Shown in pieces: positions 35,181 through 43,714 of a stretch of 64,000 nt of DNA (the first letter of the stretch is position 1; every line of letters begins with the position of its first letter). The notes below the pieces were generated by a model. That model was not told where the DNA came from. It made no database searches and worked only from the letters and a program-made list of their open reading frames with translations. The stretch comes from Azospirillaceae bacterium (GTDB lineage Bacteria > Pseudomonadota > Alphaproteobacteria > Azospirillales > Azospirillaceae), in contig JAPWJW010000005.1 in the NCBI GenBank assembly GCA_028283825.1, positions 558,001-622,000 of the forward strand. The letters are read 5' to 3'. A program made the position numbers and the translations under genes.

Positions 35181-35974
35181 CACGCGGCCTCCAATCCGGT
35201 GCGGAAGGCCGGGTTCCAGTCCAGCGCGCGGCGTTCCAGCCAGCGCGACGCCATGTCCGCCAGCTTGCCCAACAGCGCGTAGACGATGATGCCCAGCAGC
35301 ACCATGTCGGTTTGCAGGAATTCGCGGGCGTTCATGGTCATGTACCCGATGCCGGAGGAGGCGGAGATGGTCTCCGCCACGATCAGGGTCAGCCACATGA
35401 TGCCCAGGGCGTAGCGCAGCCCCACCAGGATGGAGGGCAGGGCGCCGGGCAGGATGACGCGCAGGTACAGCGCCACCGGCCCCAGGCCGTAGACCCGCCC
35501 CATCTCCACCAGTCCCCGGTCCACCGCGCGGATGCCGTGGAATGTGTTTAGGTACATGGGGAACAGCACGCCGACGGCCACCAGGAAGACCTTGGCCTCC
35601 TCCCCGATGCCGAACCACAGGATGACCATGGGGATGATGGCTAGGTGGGGCACGTTGCGCAGCATCTGCAAACTGCTGTCCAGCAAATCCTCCGCCAGGG
35701 GCAGGGCGCCGTTGATCAGGCCCAGGGCGAAACCCAACCCGCCGCCGATCACCAGGCCCAGGAAGGCGCGCTCGGCGCTGATGCCGACATGGTGGGGCAG
35801 GCTGCCGTCACGCAGGGTCGTCCAGAAGGCGACGGCGATGTCGCTGGGTGCGGGCAGCACGCGGGCCGACAGCCAGCCCACCTTGGCCGCCACCTCCCAC
35901 CCCGCCAGCAGGGCGATGGGCAGCAGCCAGGGGACCAGGGCGCGCCGAAGGGCCTTGGCCCTGCCGGCGCTCAT
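35180..35974 (-). CDS. ssuC: alkanesulfonate ABC transporter permease SsuC
   Basis: A 264-aa permease: [33 protein letters not shown], the [20 protein letters not shown] segment and the EAA-type loop [30 protein letters not shown], ending in [19 protein letters not shown] as in SsuC. I start at 35974, which overlaps ssuD by 4 bases; the frame upstream of it is antisense to ssuD and not coding. Confidence 0.94.
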   Translation of the reverse strand: MSAGRAKALRRALVPWLLPIALLAGWEVAAKVGWLSARVLPAPSDIAVAFWTTLRDGSLPHHVGISAERAFLGLVIGGGLGFALGLINGALPLAEDLLDSSLQMLRNVPHLAIIPMVILWFGIGEEAKVFLVAVGVLFPMYLNTFHGIRAVDRGLVEMGRVYGLGPVALYLRVILPGALPSILVGLRYALGIMWLTLIVAETISASSGIGYMTMNAREFLQTDMVLLGIIVYALLGKLADMASRWLERRALDWNPAFRTGLEAA

Positions 35975-37170
35975 GATGCGGAGGCCTGGCGCAGGGGGGC
36001 CTCCTTGGGTGCCGGCGGCAGGGTGTTGGCGATGCGCTCGCCAAACGGGCCGTGGTTGGTGGCCGGGCCCCGGTCGCGGCCAGTGCCCGCGGCCAGCGGC
36101 AGCAGCGGGAACACCAGTTCGGCGAAGCGGTAGGCCTCTTCCAGGTGCGGATAGCCCGACAGGATGAAGCTGTCGATACCGACCGCCATGTATTCCTTCA
36201 TGCGCTGGGCCACCGTTTCCGGATCGCCCACCAGGGCGGTGCCGGCACCGCCGCGCACCAGGCCGACGCCGGCCCACAAATTGGGGCTGACCTCCAGCTT
36301 GTCGCGCCGACCGCCGTGCAGGGCCTGCATGCGGGCCTGGCCGACGCTGTCCATGCGGGCGAAGGTCTTCTGCGCCTGGGCGACGGTGGCGTCGTCCACG
36401 TGCTGGATCAGCTCATCCGCCGCGCGCCACGCGGCCTCATTGGTCTCGCGCACGATGACGTGCAGGCGGATGCCGAAGCTGACCTTGCGGCCCTTGGCGG
36501 CCGCGGCGGCGCGCACGGTCGCGACCTTTTCCGCCACTTGCGCCGGGGGTTCGCCCCAGGTCAGGTACTTGTCCACCGTCTCCGCCGCCACGTCGATGGC
36601 ATCGGGGGAGGAGCCGCCGAAGTACAGCGGCGGATAGGGGCGCTGCTGCGACGGGAAGAACAGGCGCCCATCCTCGATCCGGATGTGCTTGCCTTCATAG
36701 TCCACCGTCTCGCCCGCCACCAGGCGGGTCCAGACCGACAGGAATTCCCGCGTCACTTCATAGCGTTCGGCGTGCGACAGGAAGATGCCGTCACCGGCAT
36801 TCTCCACTGGGTCGCCGCCGGTGACGACGTTGATCAGCAGGCGGCCGTTGGACACGCGGTCCAGGGTGGCCGCCATGCGGGCGGACACGGTGGGTGATTG
36901 CAGGCCCGGCCGCACGGCGACCAGGAAGCGCAGGCGCTCTGTCAGCGGCGCCAGGGCGGAGGCCACCACCCAGCTGTCCTCGCAACTGCGCCCGGTGGGC
37001 AGCAGCACGCCGTAATAGCCCAGGCTGTCGGCGGCCTGCGCGATCTGCTTCAGGTAATCGAAGGTGACGGCGCGGGCGCCTTGCGTCGTGCCCAGGTAAC
37101 GGCCGTCGCCATGCGTCGGGATGAACCAGAAGACGTTCGCCTCGGTGGCGGGGGTGTTCTCAATGCTCAT
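35971..37170 (-). CDS. ssuD: FMNH2-dependent alkanesulfonate monooxygenase SsuD
   Basis: A 399-aa bacterial-luciferase-fold enzyme that cleaves alkanesulfonates to aldehyde and sulfite with O2 and reduced FMN. Sequence matches to the family include [61 protein letters not shown] and [14 protein letters not shown]. It is slightly longer than the E. coli enzyme through a C-terminal extension. It overlaps ssuA and ssuC by 4 bases each. No ssuE flavin-reductase gene is in the window. Confidence 0.96.
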   Translation of the reverse strand: MSIENTPATEANVFWFIPTHGDGRYLGTTQGARAVTFDYLKQIAQAADSLGYYGVLLPTGRSCEDSWVVASALAPLTERLRFLVAVRPGLQSPTVSARMAATLDRVSNGRLLINVVTGGDPVENAGDGIFLSHAERYEVTREFLSVWTRLVAGETVDYEGKHIRIEDGRLFFPSQQRPYPPLYFGGSSPDAIDVAAETVDKYLTWGEPPAQVAEKVATVRAAAAAKGRKVSFGIRLHVIVRETNEAAWRAADELIQHVDDATVAQAQKTFARMDSVGQARMQALHGGRRDKLEVSPNLWAGVGLVRGGAGTALVGDPETVAQRMKEYMAVGIDSFILSGYPHLEEAYRFAELVFPLLPLAAGTGRDRGPATNHGPFGERIANTLPPAPKEAPLRQASAS

Positions 37171-38150
37171 GATTTGGATTCCGGAATGGCGTCGGACACT
37201 TTGATGGGCTTGGGGATCAGGCCCAGCTTGTGGAAGGTGTCGGCGATCTTCTGCTGGTCGGCGACCACGTCGGGGGTCATGGGCTGGATGCCGTAACCCA
37301 TGCGGGCCAGGGCGGTTTCCAGTACCGGGGCCGGGATGCCGATCTGCGGGCTGAGGCGCTGGGCCACGTCCTTGGGATTGTTGCGTGAGGCCGCGTCGAC
37401 CTCCGTCAAGGCCGCCAGGATGGTCTTCACCAGCTGCGGCCGGGCCTCATAGAAGCTGCGTTCGGCCAGGTAGAACTGATGATTGGCCACCCGGTTGCTG
37501 CCATCGGGGCGCACGCCGTCCACCAGCACGCGGGCCTGGGTGGCGGCGGCCGCGGCGGCGTAGTAGGGATCCCAGATCACCCAGGCATCGACGCTGCCCT
37601 GCTCGAACGCCGCGCGGGCGTCGGCCGGGGCCAGGTAGGTCGGCTGGATGTCGGAATAACTCAAGCCGGCCTCTTCCAATGCCTTCACCAGCAGGTAATG
37701 GACGTTGGAGCCTTTGTTCAGGGCGACCTTCTTGCCCTTGAGGTCGGCGACGGTCTTCAGGGGGCTGTCCTTGGGCACCAGGATGGCCTCGCCCTTGGGG
37801 GCCGGCGGTTCGACACCGACATAGACGAAGGGGGCGCCGGCGGCCTGGGCGAAGATGGGCGGCGCCTCGCCAGCGATGCCGAAATCCAGCGCGCCGACGT
37901 TCAGCGCCTCCAGCAATTGCGGGCCGCCGGGGAATTCCCGCCATTCCACAGTGATGCCTTGGGCTTTCAGTTGTTCGTCCAGCTTGCCGCTTTCCTTCAG
38001 CAGCACCAGGGTGCCGTACTTCTGATAACCGATGCGTACCGGCTTTTCCGCGGCATGGGCATCAATCCCCAGCCATGGTGCCAGGCAGATGAACAGGGGC
38101 AAAGCCAGGGCCAAGGCCAGCCGGCAAAGGGTGGGGAAGGCTTTACCCAT
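37167..38150 (-). CDS. ssuA: alkanesulfonate-binding protein SsuA
   Basis: A 327-aa periplasmic binding protein with a Sec signal ([21 protein letters not shown], cleaved near HAAEKP), then [44 protein letters not shown] and [28 protein letters not shown], all strong SsuA landmarks. First gene of the run; GGGAGACAGCG precedes the ATG. The region 38151-38300 should hold the promoter; sulfate-starvation control is expected but no site is certain. Confidence 0.95.
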   Translation of the reverse strand: MGKAFPTLCRLALALALPLFICLAPWLGIDAHAAEKPVRIGYQKYGTLVLLKESGKLDEQLKAQGITVEWREFPGGPQLLEALNVGALDFGIAGEAPPIFAQAAGAPFVYVGVEPPAPKGEAILVPKDSPLKTVADLKGKKVALNKGSNVHYLLVKALEEAGLSYSDIQPTYLAPADARAAFEQGSVDAWVIWDPYYAAAAAATQARVLVDGVRPDGSNRVANHQFYLAERSFYEARPQLVKTILAALTEVDAASRNNPKDVAQRLSPQIGIPAPVLETALARMGYGIQPMTPDVVADQQKIADTFHKLGLIPKPIKVSDAIPESKS

Positions 38151-38426
38151 CGCTGTCTCCCGTCTGATCCATCGGTGTCGCCCGATAAATCACACATAAA
38201 AATATGCTGTTTATGCGCCGACGCATTTGATTTTACGTCATGGGAGGATGCTAAATTGACGGCATGCTATGTGTCAATGCGGACAATTAACTGTTCTTAA
38301 ATGTGCAATGTGGCCCGCAAGGAAACCGGTGCGTGGCTGAAGGGAACCAAAGGGGAGGAAGTGGCGTTGGCCTTGACCTTCCTTTGCGGCCGTCTTCGAT
38401 GGCCAGTCCCTGATGGAGTGACGGCC

Positions 38427-39533
38427 ATGACGCAGTCCCCGCTTGCACGCCCCATCCCTTTCACCCCGGCGGTTGAGACGGTCAGCCCCGATGAGGCGGA
38501 GACCAACCGCGCGCTGGCGGAGGTGTTCGAGACCATCATCACCAAAACCCATGCGGATCTGGGCCATGCCCAGCGCGGCGTGCATGCCAAGAGCCACGCT
38601 CTGCTGCGGGCCGAACTGACGGTGCGGCCCGACCTGCCCACCGAGCTGCGCCAGGGCATCTTCGCGGAGCCGGGGCGCACCTATCCCGCCTTGGTCCGCA
38701 TTTCCACCACGCCCGGTGACCCCTTGCGCGACAGCGTTTCCCTGCCGCGCGGCATTGCCATCAAGGTGATCGGGGTGGAGGGGGACCGCCTGCCCGGGTC
38801 GGAGCGTGACGTGACCCAGGATTTCCTGATGGCGACGGCACCGGTGTTTTCCGCCCCGGATGCCAAGGGCTTCCTGCAGGTTCTGAAGCTGCTGGCCGCC
38901 ACCACCGACAGGGCGGAGTGGGCGAAGGCGGCCCTGTCGGCCACCTTGCGCCCGTTGGAGAAGGGGCTGGAGGCGCTGGGCACGGAGAGCGCGCTGCTGA
39001 AAGGCTTGGGTGGCTATCCCAGGACCCACCCGCTGGGCGAACGTTATTTCACACAAGCGGCCAGTCGCTTCGGCGCCTGCATGGCCAAGCTGGATCTCCA
39101 GGCCGCCTCCGACAATTTCCGCGCCCTGGTCGGGCAGGAGATCGACTACGCCGGCCGGGAGAACGCCTTGCGGGAGGAGGTGGCGGATCTGCTGGCCCGG
39201 CAGGGCGGGGCCTGGACCCTGGGCGCCCAGCTATGCCGCGACCTGGAGGCCAACCCCATCGAGGATGCCTCCCGCCCGTGGGCGGAAGAGGCCAACCCCT
39301 ACCTGGCGCTGGCCACCCTGGTGGTGCCGGCCCAGGACAGTTGGACCGCACCCCGATCCCAGGCGATGGATGACGAGATGAGCTTCAACCCCTGGCACGG
39401 CATCGAGGCGCACCGGCCGCTGGGCAACATCATGCGCGCCCGGCGCCATGTCTACCCCGTCTCCGCCGGCCTGCGCAGCCACCTCAACGGCTGTCCCATC
39501 CATGAGCCACGGTCGGTGCCGGCCCTGGGATGA
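38427..39533 (+). CDS. catalase-like haem protein (SrpA-type)
   Basis: A 368-aa protein of the catalase-like superfamily without the full catalase length: AQRGVHAKSHALLRAELTV with the distal-side His, YPALVRISTTPGDP, RGIAIKVIGVEG, DFLMATAPVFSAPDAKGFL, HPLGERYFTQAASRFG and a C-terminal Arg/Tyr-containing region. Such proteins bind haem and act as low-activity catalase/peroxidases. The frame is open back to 38301, but ATG 38427 with GATGGAGTG upstream matches the family start. It is divergent from ssuA. Confidence 0.85.
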   Translation: MTQSPLARPIPFTPAVETVSPDEAETNRALAEVFETIITKTHADLGHAQRGVHAKSHALLRAELTVRPDLPTELRQGIFAEPGRTYPALVRISTTPGDPLRDSVSLPRGIAIKVIGVEGDRLPGSERDVTQDFLMATAPVFSAPDAKGFLQVLKLLAATTDRAEWAKAALSATLRPLEKGLEALGTESALLKGLGGYPRTHPLGERYFTQAASRFGACMAKLDLQAASDNFRALVGQEIDYAGRENALREEVADLLARQGGAWTLGAQLCRDLEANPIEDASRPWAEEANPYLALATLVVPAQDSWTAPRSQAMDDEMSFNPWHGIEAHRPLGNIMRARRHVYPVSAGLRSHLNGCPIHEPRSVPALG

Positions 39534-39655
39534 CACACGTTGACAGGGAAGGGCGTCGCGGCCACCATGCCGCCCATGGTCACGACGCTTCCCCTTTGCT
39601 GCACGTATTACGCGCCCTCCTCATAGGAGCGGCGTTGTTCGACCATGTTGAAACG

Positions 39656-39685
39656 ATGCCGCCGCCAAGGCGGCATTCGTTTTTA
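39656..39685 (+). terminator. intrinsic terminator 48 bp before tyrS
   Basis: ATGCCGCC pairs with GGCGGCAT around a 5-base loop, followed by TCGTTTTTA. It lies 123 bp after the catalase-like gene and just upstream of the tyrS start, so it either terminates the catalase transcript or acts as an attenuator in the tyrS leader. Confidence 0.8.
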
Positions 39686-39732
39686 TGACGATCGGTTCCT
39701 TGGTGGCGATCCACCACGCGAGGACACCGACG

Positions 39733-41007
39733 ATGGATACCCTGGACCCTTCCCGACATACGACCTTCCGCTCCGCCGCCCTGACCGTGCTGGCGGCGCG
39801 GGGGTACCTGCACCAGTGCACCAACCTGGAGGGCGTGGACGCGGCCTTCCAGGCGGGGGTGGTGCCGGCCTACATCGGCTTCGATGCCACCGCCGACAGC
39901 CTGCATGTCGGCCATCTGCTGCCCATCATGACCCTGCGCCGGTTGCAGCAGGCGGGGCACAAGCCCATCGTGCTGATCGGCGGCGGCACCACCCGCATCG
40001 GCGATCCCAGCTTCCGCGCCACCGAACGGCCGTTGCTGACCGATGACCAGATCGCCGCCAACATCCGGGGCATCCGCCGGGCGTTCGAACGCTTCCTGGT
40101 GTTCGGCGACGGCCCCACGGATGCGATCATGGTCAATAACGCCGACTGGCTGGACCGCCTAGGCTATATCGACCTGCTGCGCGACGTGGGCCGCCATTTC
40201 TCCGTCAACCGCATGCTGTCCTTCGACAGCGTCAAGGCGCGGCTGGATCGCCAGGAGCCGCTGAGCTTCCTGGAGTTCAACTACATGATCTTGCAGGCTT
40301 ACGATTTCCTGGAACTGCACCGCCGCGCCGGCTGCGTGGTGCAGATGGGTGGGTCGGATCAGTGGGGCAACATCGTCAACGGCATCGACCTGGTGCGCCG
40401 GATCGAGGGGCGGGAGGTGTTCGGCCTGACCACGCCGCTGCTGACCACCGCGTCGGGCGCCAAGATGGGCAAGACCGCCGCCGGCGCCGTCTGGCTGAAC
40501 GCCGACCGGCTGCCGCCCTACGACTACTGGCAGTTCTGGCGCAACACCGACGATGCCGATGTCGGCCGTTTCCTGCGCCTGTTCACCGATCTGCCCTTGG
40601 CGGAGATCGCGGCGCTGGAGGCGTTGCCGGGGGCGGAGATCAACCGGGCCAAGCGGGTGCTGGCCGACGCCGCCACCACCCTGGCCCATGGCGCCGACGC
40701 GGCCCAGGCCGCGAGCGCCACCGCCGCCGGGGCTTTCGCCGGTGCCGACGCCGAGGGGTTGCCGGTGGTGATGCTGACGATGGCGGAGGTTGAGGGGGGC
40801 GCTGCGTTGGTGGACCTGCTGACGCGCGGTGGGCTGGCATCCTCGAAAGGGGAGGCGCGGCGGCTGATCGCCGGTGGTGGTGTGCGGATGGACGGCACGG
40901 TTATCGACGCGGCGGATGCCGTCGTGGCGGCCGCCCTGCCGCTGGAGGGCGCCCTGCGCCTGTCGGTGGGGCGCAAGCGGCATGTGCTGGTGCGCCGGCC
41001 CGCCTGA
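39733..41007 (+). CDS. tyrS: tyrosyl-tRNA synthetase TyrS
   Basis: A 424-aa class I synthetase: [20 protein letters not shown] carries the HIGH motif as [14 protein letters not shown] and [10 protein letters not shown] bind tyrosine, and AKMGKT replaces KMSKS. A C-terminal S4-like RNA-binding region ([20 protein letters not shown]) follows. I prefer ATG 39733 over an in-frame ATG at 39685 that sits in the terminator tail, because [12 protein letters not shown] aligns with the usual TyrS start. A strong terminator follows the stop. Confidence 0.95.
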   Translation: MDTLDPSRHTTFRSAALTVLAARGYLHQCTNLEGVDAAFQAGVVPAYIGFDATADSLHVGHLLPIMTLRRLQQAGHKPIVLIGGGTTRIGDPSFRATERPLLTDDQIAANIRGIRRAFERFLVFGDGPTDAIMVNNADWLDRLGYIDLLRDVGRHFSVNRMLSFDSVKARLDRQEPLSFLEFNYMILQAYDFLELHRRAGCVVQMGGSDQWGNIVNGIDLVRRIEGREVFGLTTPLLTTASGAKMGKTAAGAVWLNADRLPPYDYWQFWRNTDDADVGRFLRLFTDLPLAEIAALEALPGAEINRAKRVLADAATTLAHGADAAQAASATAAGAFAGADAEGLPVVMLTMAEVEGGAALVDLLTRGGLASSKGEARRLIAGGGVRMDGTVIDAADAVVAAALPLEGALRLSVGRKRHVLVRRPA

Positions 41008-41028
41008 GGCAGACCGTCCCCATTGGAG

Positions 41029-41053
41029 CGGCCGGGCGGCTGCCCGGCCGTTT
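41029..41053 (+). terminator. intrinsic terminator after tyrS
   Basis: CGGCCGGGC / GCCCGGCCG, a perfect 9-bp stem with a 4-base loop, followed by TTT, 21 bp after the tyrS stop. Confidence 0.8.
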
Positions 41054-41075
41054 CCGCATCCGGAAATGTGTTGAA

Positions 41076-41095
41076 GTTAAGAATGATTATCACTA
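41076..41095. promoter_or_regulatory. Fur-box-like sequence
   Basis: GTTAAGAATGATTATCACTA resembles the Fur recognition sequence (core AATGATTATCA) and stands out as an AT-rich patch after the tyrS terminator. It is 38 bp before a small membrane-protein reading frame. Iron control is inferred only from sequence similarity. Confidence 0.4.
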
Positions 41096-41132
41096 AGCCT
41101 GTCACCGCGAGCATTGATGGGGGGCATCGACC

Positions 41133-41411
41133 ATGGCGGGGCAGTCGAGTGTGGGGCGGTTGGGAAGCACGTTGACGATGACGGCGCGACATATCCGTGT
41201 ACTGGGGATCGCGATCCTGGCCACGGCTGCCGCATTGGGCATTCTGGCGGGGGCCATGGTGCTGATGGCGGTGGCGCTGGCGGCCACCCTTCTGGCGCAA
41301 CTGCGCTGGCCGCGCCGGGCCGCCTACTGCGCCACGGCCTGGGATTCACCCTTGCCCCAGGTCATGCCCTCCAGCCTCATGCCGTCCGGGTCCCGGAAAT
41401 GGACGGCGTAA
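41133..41411 (+). CDS. possible small membrane protein
   Basis: A 92-aa reading frame with one or two hydrophobic helices (residues 22-58, IRVLGIAILATAAALG and MVLMAVALAATLLAQL). A GGGGGG run precedes the ATG and a Fur-box-like sequence lies upstream. The last 30 codons are antisense to the end of the VOC gene, which argues against it or suggests a decayed 3' end. Low confidence. Confidence 0.3.
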   Translation: MAGQSSVGRLGSTLTMTARHIRVLGIAILATAAALGILAGAMVLMAVALAATLLAQLRWPRRAAYCATAWDSPLPQVMPSSLMPSGSRKWTA

Positions 41412-41785
41412 AGGTCGTCGTCCTCTTCCCCGGCGGGGGCCACGATCTCGGCCCCGATGGACGTCAGGAAGCTTTGCAGCGCATCCACGTCCCGCCGGCA
41501 GCGCAATTCGAAGGCGTAGCGGCGTAGGCCGGCATCGCCCAGGCGGTAGGATTGAGGTTTCTCGCTGGGTTTGGCGGCGGAAATCCAGAAACGGGTTACC
41601 GGGTTGCACCAGCCGACCATGTTGGCGTAGTCGCCTATGACCTCGAATCCTAAGAAACCGAACAGCTTGCCGTAGAAATCCCGGGATCGCGCCAGATCAC
41701 CCACCCGCACCACCATGTGGTCCACCGGCCGGGAACCGCCGGGCTGATAGGGGGCGGGTTGTGTGGCGATGGCATGGACGGTCAT
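41324..41785 (-). CDS. VOC (glyoxalase/bleomycin-resistance) family protein
   Basis: A 153-aa protein with one VOC unit: DHMVVRVGDLARSRDFYGKLF, a central FWIS, YAFELRCRRDVDAL and DLYAVHFRDPDGMRLEGM near the end, the usual beta-alpha-beta3 pattern with metal-ligand positions. The substrate is unknown. ATG 41785 is chosen over 41839 because sequence before it is Pro/Ser-rich and lacks homology. Confidence 0.85.
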   Translation of the reverse strand: MTVHAIATQPAPYQPGGSRPVDHMVVRVGDLARSRDFYGKLFGFLGFEVIGDYANMVGWCNPVTRFWISAAKPSEKPQSYRLGDAGLRRYAFELRCRRDVDALQSFLTSIGAEIVAPAGEEDDDLYAVHFRDPDGMRLEGMTWGKGESQAVAQ

Positions 41786-41853
41786 CGAGGGGCTTTCGGA
41801 GGGAGGGGGCGATAGGCAGGAAACTGCCCAAGACCCCATCCGGTTCCCTGGGT

Positions 41854-42339
41854 TTAGCCTCGCGTCGCCATGCCCTCGGTAAAGACCTTGAAGTCGCCGC
41901 CCGGCGGCTTGATCTCAAAGCGGACGCGCAGGTTCTCCTTGCCAACGGCGCTGTAGGTCAGGCGGAAGGTGGGGCCCGTACCGTCGCTGAGGAAGGTCAC
42001 CTGGTCCGCCGTCACCGAGGCGGCCTGGTAATGGATGACGTGGCCGGCGGTGTCGAAGAAGTCGGCCCGCAGGCCGCCGGCCTCCGGGTAGACCAGCATC
42101 AGCATGTCCATGGCCCCGCCGTCTTTCAGGCGGATATGGTCGTGGCGGACCAGCACGGTGCCGCCCAGGTCGCGGCCGATGTCGAATGTGCCGCCCTGGT
42201 CGGGGCTGTCGGCCGATACGGCCGGCGCCTGCCAATGGCCGATCAGGAAATCCAGCGGCGCCAGCGGATCGGCGGCCCAGGCCGTGCCGGACATCAGCAG
42301 TGGCAGCAGGGCCGCCGCCCAAACCTTACGGCGCTTCAT
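41854..42339 (-). CDS. exported DUF1579/lipocalin-like protein
   Basis: A 161-aa protein with a Sec signal peptide (VWAAALLPLLMSGTAWAADP) and a mature beta-rich part starting LDFLIGHWQAPAV, similar in style to the FABP/lipocalin-like DUF1579 group. Function unknown. The start at 42339 lies inside the end of the upstream gene (14-base overlap), implying co-translation. Confidence 0.75.
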   Translation of the reverse strand: MKRRKVWAAALLPLLMSGTAWAADPLAPLDFLIGHWQAPAVSADSPDQGGTFDIGRDLGGTVLVRHDHIRLKDGGAMDMLMLVYPEAGGLRADFFDTAGHVIHYQAASVTADQVTFLSDGTGPTFRLTYSAVGKENLRVRFEIKPPGGDFKVFTEGMATRG

Positions 42340-42883
42340 CGTAGGCCTCCCGCAGCCAGGTCTGGATCTCGGCATCGAAATCGGCCGGGGTGGTCAGTTT
42401 TACCCGGTGGCTGAACATGGGGTTGAAGCTGCCAGACGCCTCCAGCCGGCCTTCGGGCGCGCGCCCCTTCAGGATCAGGCCCAAATCCAGCCGCGCCCTG
42501 GTGCTGGGTTGCAGCAGGGCGAACTGCTTGGCCCGGCGTAGGCTGACATTGGCCTTCTTGGGCGCCACCTCCACATCCGGGCCCAGTGTCAGGACGTAGG
42601 CCACCACCTGGTCGTACAGGGGGCGCAGGCTCTCCTTCCCTTCGAACAGGTGCGCGACCGGATCGTCGGCGTCGCGCGGGGCGGCGGCCTCCAGCGCGCG
42701 CTTGGCGATATGGTTGGCGTGGCCGTGGCCGACCCCGTGCTCCGTCTTCAGCCAGGCGACCATGGCGCCATGCTTGGCCAGCCCTTGCGCCTGGATGCGT
42801 GTCACCCATTCGGCGATGGGCGTGCCGTAGGCCGCCTCTATATTGCGTTCCAGCGTGGCGATGCCCTGTTCCACCGATGCCAT
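42326..42883 (-). CDS. DUF4287 and DUF5655 domain protein
   Basis: A 185-aa protein. The N-terminal part (YGTPIAEWVTRIQAQGLAKH, then VAWLKTEHGVGHGHANHIAK) matches DUF4287, and the C-terminal part (LRPLYDQVVAYVLTLGPDVE, then SLRRAKQFALLQPS and LDLGLILKG) matches DUF5655. The families often occur together; function unknown, possibly DNA- or nucleotide-related. It is divergent from the WYL regulator at 42986. Confidence 0.85.
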   Translation of the reverse strand: MASVEQGIATLERNIEAAYGTPIAEWVTRIQAQGLAKHGAMVAWLKTEHGVGHGHANHIAKRALEAAAPRDADDPVAHLFEGKESLRPLYDQVVAYVLTLGPDVEVAPKKANVSLRRAKQFALLQPSTRARLDLGLILKGRAPEGRLEASGSFNPMFSHRVKLTTPADFDAEIQTWLREAYDEAP

Positions 42884-42985
42884 TGTTCCCCCACTTCTCC
42901 ATTTGGCCGGCCGCTTGAGATTTTCCTTTTGCCCTCAGCCGCTTCATGCATCCTACGCGTGTTCTCTTGACAGCGTGGTGTCAAC

Positions 42986-43714
42986 ATGGCGCGCCGGGCG
43001 GAACGCCTGCTCTCATTGCTGGATCTGTTGCGGGCGCGGCCGGTGGTGACGGCGGCCAGCCTGGCGGAGGCGCTGGAGGTGTCGGCCCGCACCGTCTACC
43101 GCGACATCGACGCGCTGCTGGCGGCGGGCGTGCCCATCAAGGGTGAGGCGGGCGTGGGCTTCACCTTGCAAGCGGGATACTTCCTGCCGCCCCTGACCCT
43201 GACGGAGGATGAGGCGGAGGCGCTGGCCTTCGCCGCCCGCATCCTGGCGATCTGGAGCGACGGCGCCTTGGCTGCCCAGGCGGAACTGGCGCTGGCCAAG
43301 GTCAAGGCGGTGCTGCCGCCCACGGCGCAGTCCAGCATCGACCGCAACATCCTGTGGGCGCCGCAATGGGTGACACGCCATCCGCCCACGGTGGACCTGC
43401 TGCAATTGAAGCGCGCGGCGCAACGGCGGCAATGCCTGTCCATCCGCTACCGCACCCTGCGCGGCAGCGTCAGCACGCGGGTGGTGCGGCCGCTGTCCCT
43501 GACCTTCTTCGGGCCGGTGTGGCTGCTGGTGGCATGGTGCGAGATGCAGGCGGACTTCCGCTGCTTCCGCCTGGATCGCATCGAAGCGCTGGAGGTGCTG
43601 GACCGTACCTTCCGGGACGAACCCGGCAAGCGCCTGGCGGACTTCCGGCGGCTGAAGGGGGAGGCGGCGCTGGCCGCCGCTGGCGCGGCGCCTACCCTTG
43701 ACGCGGCGGATTGA
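42986..43714 (+). CDS. HTH and WYL-domain transcriptional regulator (YafY-like)
   Basis: A 242-aa regulator: N-terminal HTH_11 (RRAERLLSLLDLLRARPVVT, then VSARTVYRDIDALLAAGVPI) and a WYL-type C-terminal domain (SIRYRTLRGSVSTRVVRPLSL, FGPVWLLVAWCEM, FRCFRLDRIEALEVLD). WYL regulators sense nucleic-acid-like or small ligands. It is divergent from the DUF4287 gene, probably its target, and its stop directly abuts the stop of the convergent metallopeptidase gene. Confidence 0.9.
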   Translation: MARRAERLLSLLDLLRARPVVTAASLAEALEVSARTVYRDIDALLAAGVPIKGEAGVGFTLQAGYFLPPLTLTEDEAEALAFAARILAIWSDGALAAQAELALAKVKAVLPPTAQSSIDRNILWAPQWVTRHPPTVDLLQLKRAAQRRQCLSIRYRTLRGSVSTRVVRPLSLTFFGPVWLLVAWCEMQADFRCFRLDRIEALEVLDRTFRDEPGKRLADFRRLKGEAALAAAGAAPTLDAAD

